7,197 nucleotides of DNA, taken from NCBI GenBank assembly GCA_964442135.1, contig CAYTYN010000051.1:1-7197 (forward strand), given 5' to 3'. Position numbers and translations under genes: made by a program. Below the pieces are notes generated by a model. The model saw only the letters and a list, made by a program, of their open reading frames with translations, did no database searches and was not told the origin of the DNA. Positions 5,564 to 7,197 of the stretch are shown piece after piece (position 1 is the first letter of the stretch; each line of letters begins with the position of its first letter). The DNA comes from Avanaerovorax sp964442135. GTDB lineage: Bacteria; Bacillota; Clostridia; Peptostreptococcales; Anaerovoracaceae.

Positions 5564-6766
5564 TTGGACAGAAAGACGGTTAAAACGTTAATAGGAATCA
5601 TTTTCGCAGGGATACTTTTCTACGTGGTTCTGGAAAACCTAGGCGTGGTGCTGAACGGGCTCAGGGCTGTCATAGGCGTGAGCATGCCCTTTATTTTAGG
5701 AGCATGTATCGCTTTCATCATAAACGTTCCCATGAAGGGAGTGGAGAAGCTTTTGCGTCAAAAGACCGACAGGCTTAAAAAGACCCTGAGGCCTGTTTCC
5801 TTCATCATCACATTGGCACTGGTGACGGGAGTAATAGCCATCGCCATGAACATCATAATCCCCCAGCTGGGAGAAACCCTGTACACCATAGGCAGTGAGA
5901 TACCGGACGCTGTGAACAGCCTTCAAACGTGGATCAACGACAGGATGAGCGTATGGCAGAACCTGGCTGATTTCGCCGACAGGTTTGCCGTAGACTGGAC
6001 TGAGGCAGGACGGGAGCTGTCTGAATTCATGCAGACGGCGGCCGCGGGGATACTGGACAGCGGCATAGGTGCCGTGACCAATATAATCGGCATGGTGATA
6101 AACTTTTTCATCGGCCTCATATTCGCCATATACATTCTCATGTCCAAGGAAAAGCTTTCCGCAGAGGCAAAGCAGACGATACTGGCAATATTTCCGGAGA
6201 GGGCCGCAGACAGGATACTGTACATAGGGGCGCTGGCATACAGAACCTTTTCCCGCTTCATTTCAGGGCAGTGCCTGGAGGCGTGTATACTGGGGGCGCT
6301 GTTCTTCATAGCCATGACCGTTGCCGGTATGCCTTACGCTCTGCTGATCGCAGTGACCATAGCCTTTACCGCCCTTATACCCCTGGTGGGAGCCTTTATA
6401 GGCTGCGTGGTGGGAGCCCTTCTCATACTCATAGAGAGCCCTTTCCAGGCGTTAATATTCATAATAATGTTTTTAGTGATACAGCAGATAGAGGGGAATC
6501 TCATATATCCTCACGTGGTGGGAAATTCCGTCGGCCTTCCCCCGATCTGGATGCTCATAGCCATAACCATAGGGGGTAACGTCATGGGCATTTTCGGCAT
6601 GATAATGTTCATACCTCTCTGCTCAGTCTTCTATTCAGTGGCGAGGACGTTAATATACGATACCTTGGAGATCAAGGGTATTTCACCTGACAGGTGGAAA
6701 GAGCCTATAACCCTTACGGAAGATGTACTGAAGAGGAAAAAGAGAAGAAAAAGGAATCAGGATTAG
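5564..6766 (+). CDS. AI-2E family transporter (multi-spanning membrane protein)
   Basis: This 400-residue protein belongs to the AI-2E transporter family (PF01594, formerly UPF0118), whose length is usually 340-400. The diagnostic block Q307-Q-I-E-G-N-L-I-Y-P316 followed by VVGNSVGLPP (318-327) is present, as is IPLVGAFIG (272-280). Hydrophobic segments lie near 7-29, 38-57, 79-100, 175-193, 237-255, 258-280, 282-307 and 328-360; the stretch 101-170 is a more polar loop. The C-terminal tail (389-398) is very basic (KRKKRRKR). The start is TTG, with AAGGAAG 6 nt upstream and no ATG between it and the preceding in-frame TAG at 5516, so TTG is the best choice. Family members have been linked to AI-2 export, Na+/H+ antiport or stress tolerance, so the substrate is not predictable here. 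It lies 97 bp after the copper operon with its own probable promoter, so a copper role is not implied. Confidence 0.92.
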   Translation: MDRKTVKTLIGIIFAGILFYVVLENLGVVLNGLRAVIGVSMPFILGACIAFIINVPMKGVEKLLRQKTDRLKKTLRPVSFIITLALVTGVIAIAMNIIIPQLGETLYTIGSEIPDAVNSLQTWINDRMSVWQNLADFADRFAVDWTEAGRELSEFMQTAAAGILDSGIGAVTNIIGMVINFFIGLIFAIYILMSKEKLSAEAKQTILAIFPERAADRILYIGALAYRTFSRFISGQCLEACILGALFFIAMTVAGMPYALLIAVTIAFTALIPLVGAFIGCVVGALLILIESPFQALIFIIMFLVIQQIEGNLIYPHVVGNSVGLPPIWMLIAITIGGNVMGIFGMIMFIPLCSVFYSVARTLIYDTLEIKGISPDRWKEPITLTEDVLKRKKRRKRNQD

Positions 6767-6780
6767 AAGTCCTGATTCCT
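6752..6780 (-). terminator. Intrinsic terminator oriented for the minus strand, overlapping the AI-2E stop
   Basis: AGGAATCAGGA (6752-6762) and TCCTGATTCCT (6770-6780) are perfect 11-bp arms with a 7-nt loop that contains the TAG stop of the plus-strand gene. On the minus strand the hairpin is followed by a U-rich run (TTTTCTTCTCTTTTT), the classical terminator layout. On the plus strand what follows is CAGACTGTAG, with no U-tract, so it is only a hairpin there. The U-tract is the complement of the Lys/Arg-rich C-terminal codons, so coincidence is possible. Confidence 0.55.
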
Positions 6781-6796
6781 CAGACTGTAGACAAAA

Positions 6797-6920
6797 GTCC
6801 GGCTTCAGCGGCGGTTTCGAGCAGATGCCGGTGAGAAGGGCAAACCCTTCTCGGCGGATGGCCGATCAATGTCCGGCGGGAGGCGGGTTTAACATGGGCA
6901 GGCCGTGAATCCGCCGGGTT
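6797..6920. ncRNA. GC-rich self-complementary noncoding stretch, candidate structured RNA
   Basis: No ORF is credible here. The stretch is markedly richer in G and C than what follows. It contains a perfect hairpin, GAGAAGGG-CAAA-CCCTTCTC (6833-6852), flanked by CCG/CGG pairs (6828-6830, 6855-6857). A longer 10-pair helix links 6871-6880 to 6910-6919, with core CCGGCGG/CCGCCGG. GGCGGAT (6853-6859) can alternatively pair with ATCCGCC (6909-6915), which is mutually exclusive with that helix. GTCCGGC occurs at 6797 and 6871. I do not recognise a known RNA family, and the strand is undecided. Alternatives are a multicopy repeat or a mobile-element end. Confidence 0.35.
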
Positions 6921-6969
6921 AAAGGGAAAAGCATGACTGCTATCTTGCTATCTGCACATTGGCGTATAG

Positions 6970-7113
6970 ATGAACCCCATATTCGGGAAGGAGTTTGGTT
7001 TTTTCGAAAAAAGCCAAAAAAGTTTGGCTCAAATAGGCGTTTCAAGGTCTAAAGCCAAGCAAAAATGCAAACTAAAAGCTGAAAGTGACCGAAAAACAAC
7101 CATAAATTGGTAA
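6970..7113 (+). CDS. Doubtful 47-codon ORF, no known function
   Basis: ATG (6970) immediately follows an in-frame TAG and runs 47 codons to TAA (7111-7113), giving a basic Lys/Ser-rich peptide (MNPIFGKEFG at the start, TTINW at the end). No Shine-Dalgarno precedes the ATG. The frame spans the terminator-like hairpin at 6999-7029, which argues that the DNA is noncoding and the ORF accidental. A weak hairpin followed by AATTTTTATT lies just after the stop (7119-7150). Included only so that the stretch is described. Confidence 0.15.
   Translation: MNPIFGKEFGFFEKSQKSLAQIGVSRSKAKQKCKLKAESDRKTTINW
6999..7029 (-). terminator. Intrinsic terminator oriented for the minus strand
   Basis: AGCCAAA (7012-7018) and TTTGGCT (7023-7029) form a 7-bp stem with a 4-nt loop. 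Read on the minus strand the stem is followed directly by TTTTTTCG, a textbook U-tract. On the plus strand it is followed by CAAATAGG, so it works only for minus-strand transcripts coming from beyond the right edge. The adjacent TTTTTTCGAAAAAA (6999-7012) is itself a perfect palindrome, so alternative pairing is possible. Confidence 0.5.
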
Positions 7114-7118
7114 GAATA

Positions 7119-7150
7119 GCCTGTATTACCATGTAATGGCAATTTTTATT
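7119..7150 (+). terminator. Weak hairpin with T-rich tail
   Basis: GCC (7119-7121) and ATTAC (7125-7129) pair with GTAAT (7133-7137) and GGC (7138-7140), leaving a 3-nt bulge and a 3-nt loop; AATTTTTATT follows on the plus strand. It could end a plus-strand transcript crossing 6781-7113. The stem is short and mostly A/T, so this is a low-confidence call. Confidence 0.25.
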
Positions 7151-7164
7151 GGCTTTCACACGAA

Positions 7165-7197
7165 ATCATGACCACCGGCTGAGCCGGTGGTCATGAT
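7165..7197. repeat. Perfect 16-bp-arm palindrome at the window edge
   Basis: ATCATGACCACCGGCT (7165-7180) and its exact reverse complement (7182-7197) flank a single G at 7181. Read as RNA or single-stranded DNA it makes a 15-bp stem with a TGA loop. No T-tract is visible on the left side, and what lies to the right is outside the window. Such perfect hairpins occur as REP-like repeats, at ends of IS200/IS605-type elements, and as bidirectional terminators. I cannot choose without the flanking sequence. Confidence 0.7.

Noticed and set aside
6271..6579. 102-codon plus-strand frame overlapping the AI-2E gene
   Set aside because: It is a shifted-frame shadow of the membrane protein: no ribosome binding site and low-complexity composition.
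6797..6990. Cobalamin riboswitch (TTAAAGGGAA and GGTGAGAA fragments)
   Set aside because: The fragments occur in the wrong order and the core conserved segments (GCCACTG, CCCCGC) are missing.
6781..7000. IscB/TnpB guide RNA (omega RNA) next to an IS605-like end
   Set aside because: Some GGATG/CCGG words look tempting, but no nuclease gene is in the window and no conserved motif could be matched.

Overview
The window looks like chromosomal DNA from a low-to-mid GC Gram-positive anaerobe, most likely a Clostridia-class Firmicute. This is an inference from four things: strong purine-rich Shine-Dalgarno sites, frequent ATA and AGG codons, GTG and TTG starts, and a CsoR-type (not CueR-type) copper switch next to a secreted Pro/Thr/Glu-repeat surface protein. 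Genus and species cannot be read from the sequence alone.

Left part (1-2102, minus strand): one long reading frame, open for 700 codons and running off the left edge. It encodes a secreted surface protein with a signal peptide, a divergent alpha/beta domain, a beta-rich region and a tail of five-residue P-[T/S]-E-[E/D]-x repeats encoded by an exact 15-bp tandem array. It has no other obvious reading in this stretch.

Divergent intergenic region (2103-2562): on the surface-protein side it holds a Shine-Dalgarno site, a 16-bp palindrome, a small GC-rich hairpin and duplicated AT-rich 11-mers. On the right it holds a sigma-A type promoter whose spacer and -10 region carry a perfect CsoR operator.

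Copper operon (2563-5466, plus strand): csoR, then copA, a Cu(I) P1B-1 ATPase. The copper chaperone copZ is fused in frame to the 3' end of copA but keeps its own near-perfect Shine-Dalgarno and ATG. The region can therefore plausibly make both a CopA-CopZ fusion and free CopZ. The expected logic is that Cu(I) binds CsoR at C48/H73/C77, CsoR leaves the operator, and the efflux pump and chaperone are made.

Right part: an AI-2E family membrane protein (5564-6766) behind its own probable promoter, which overlaps a 10-bp dyad. Then about 430 bp without a convincing gene (6767-7197). It contains a GC-rich, strongly self-complementary stretch, two intrinsic-terminator-like hairpins oriented for minus-strand transcription, one 47-codon ORF of doubtful status, and a perfect 16-bp-arm palindrome at the window edge. 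That tail looks like a repeat, mobile-element margin or noncoding RNA region and is the least understood part of the window.
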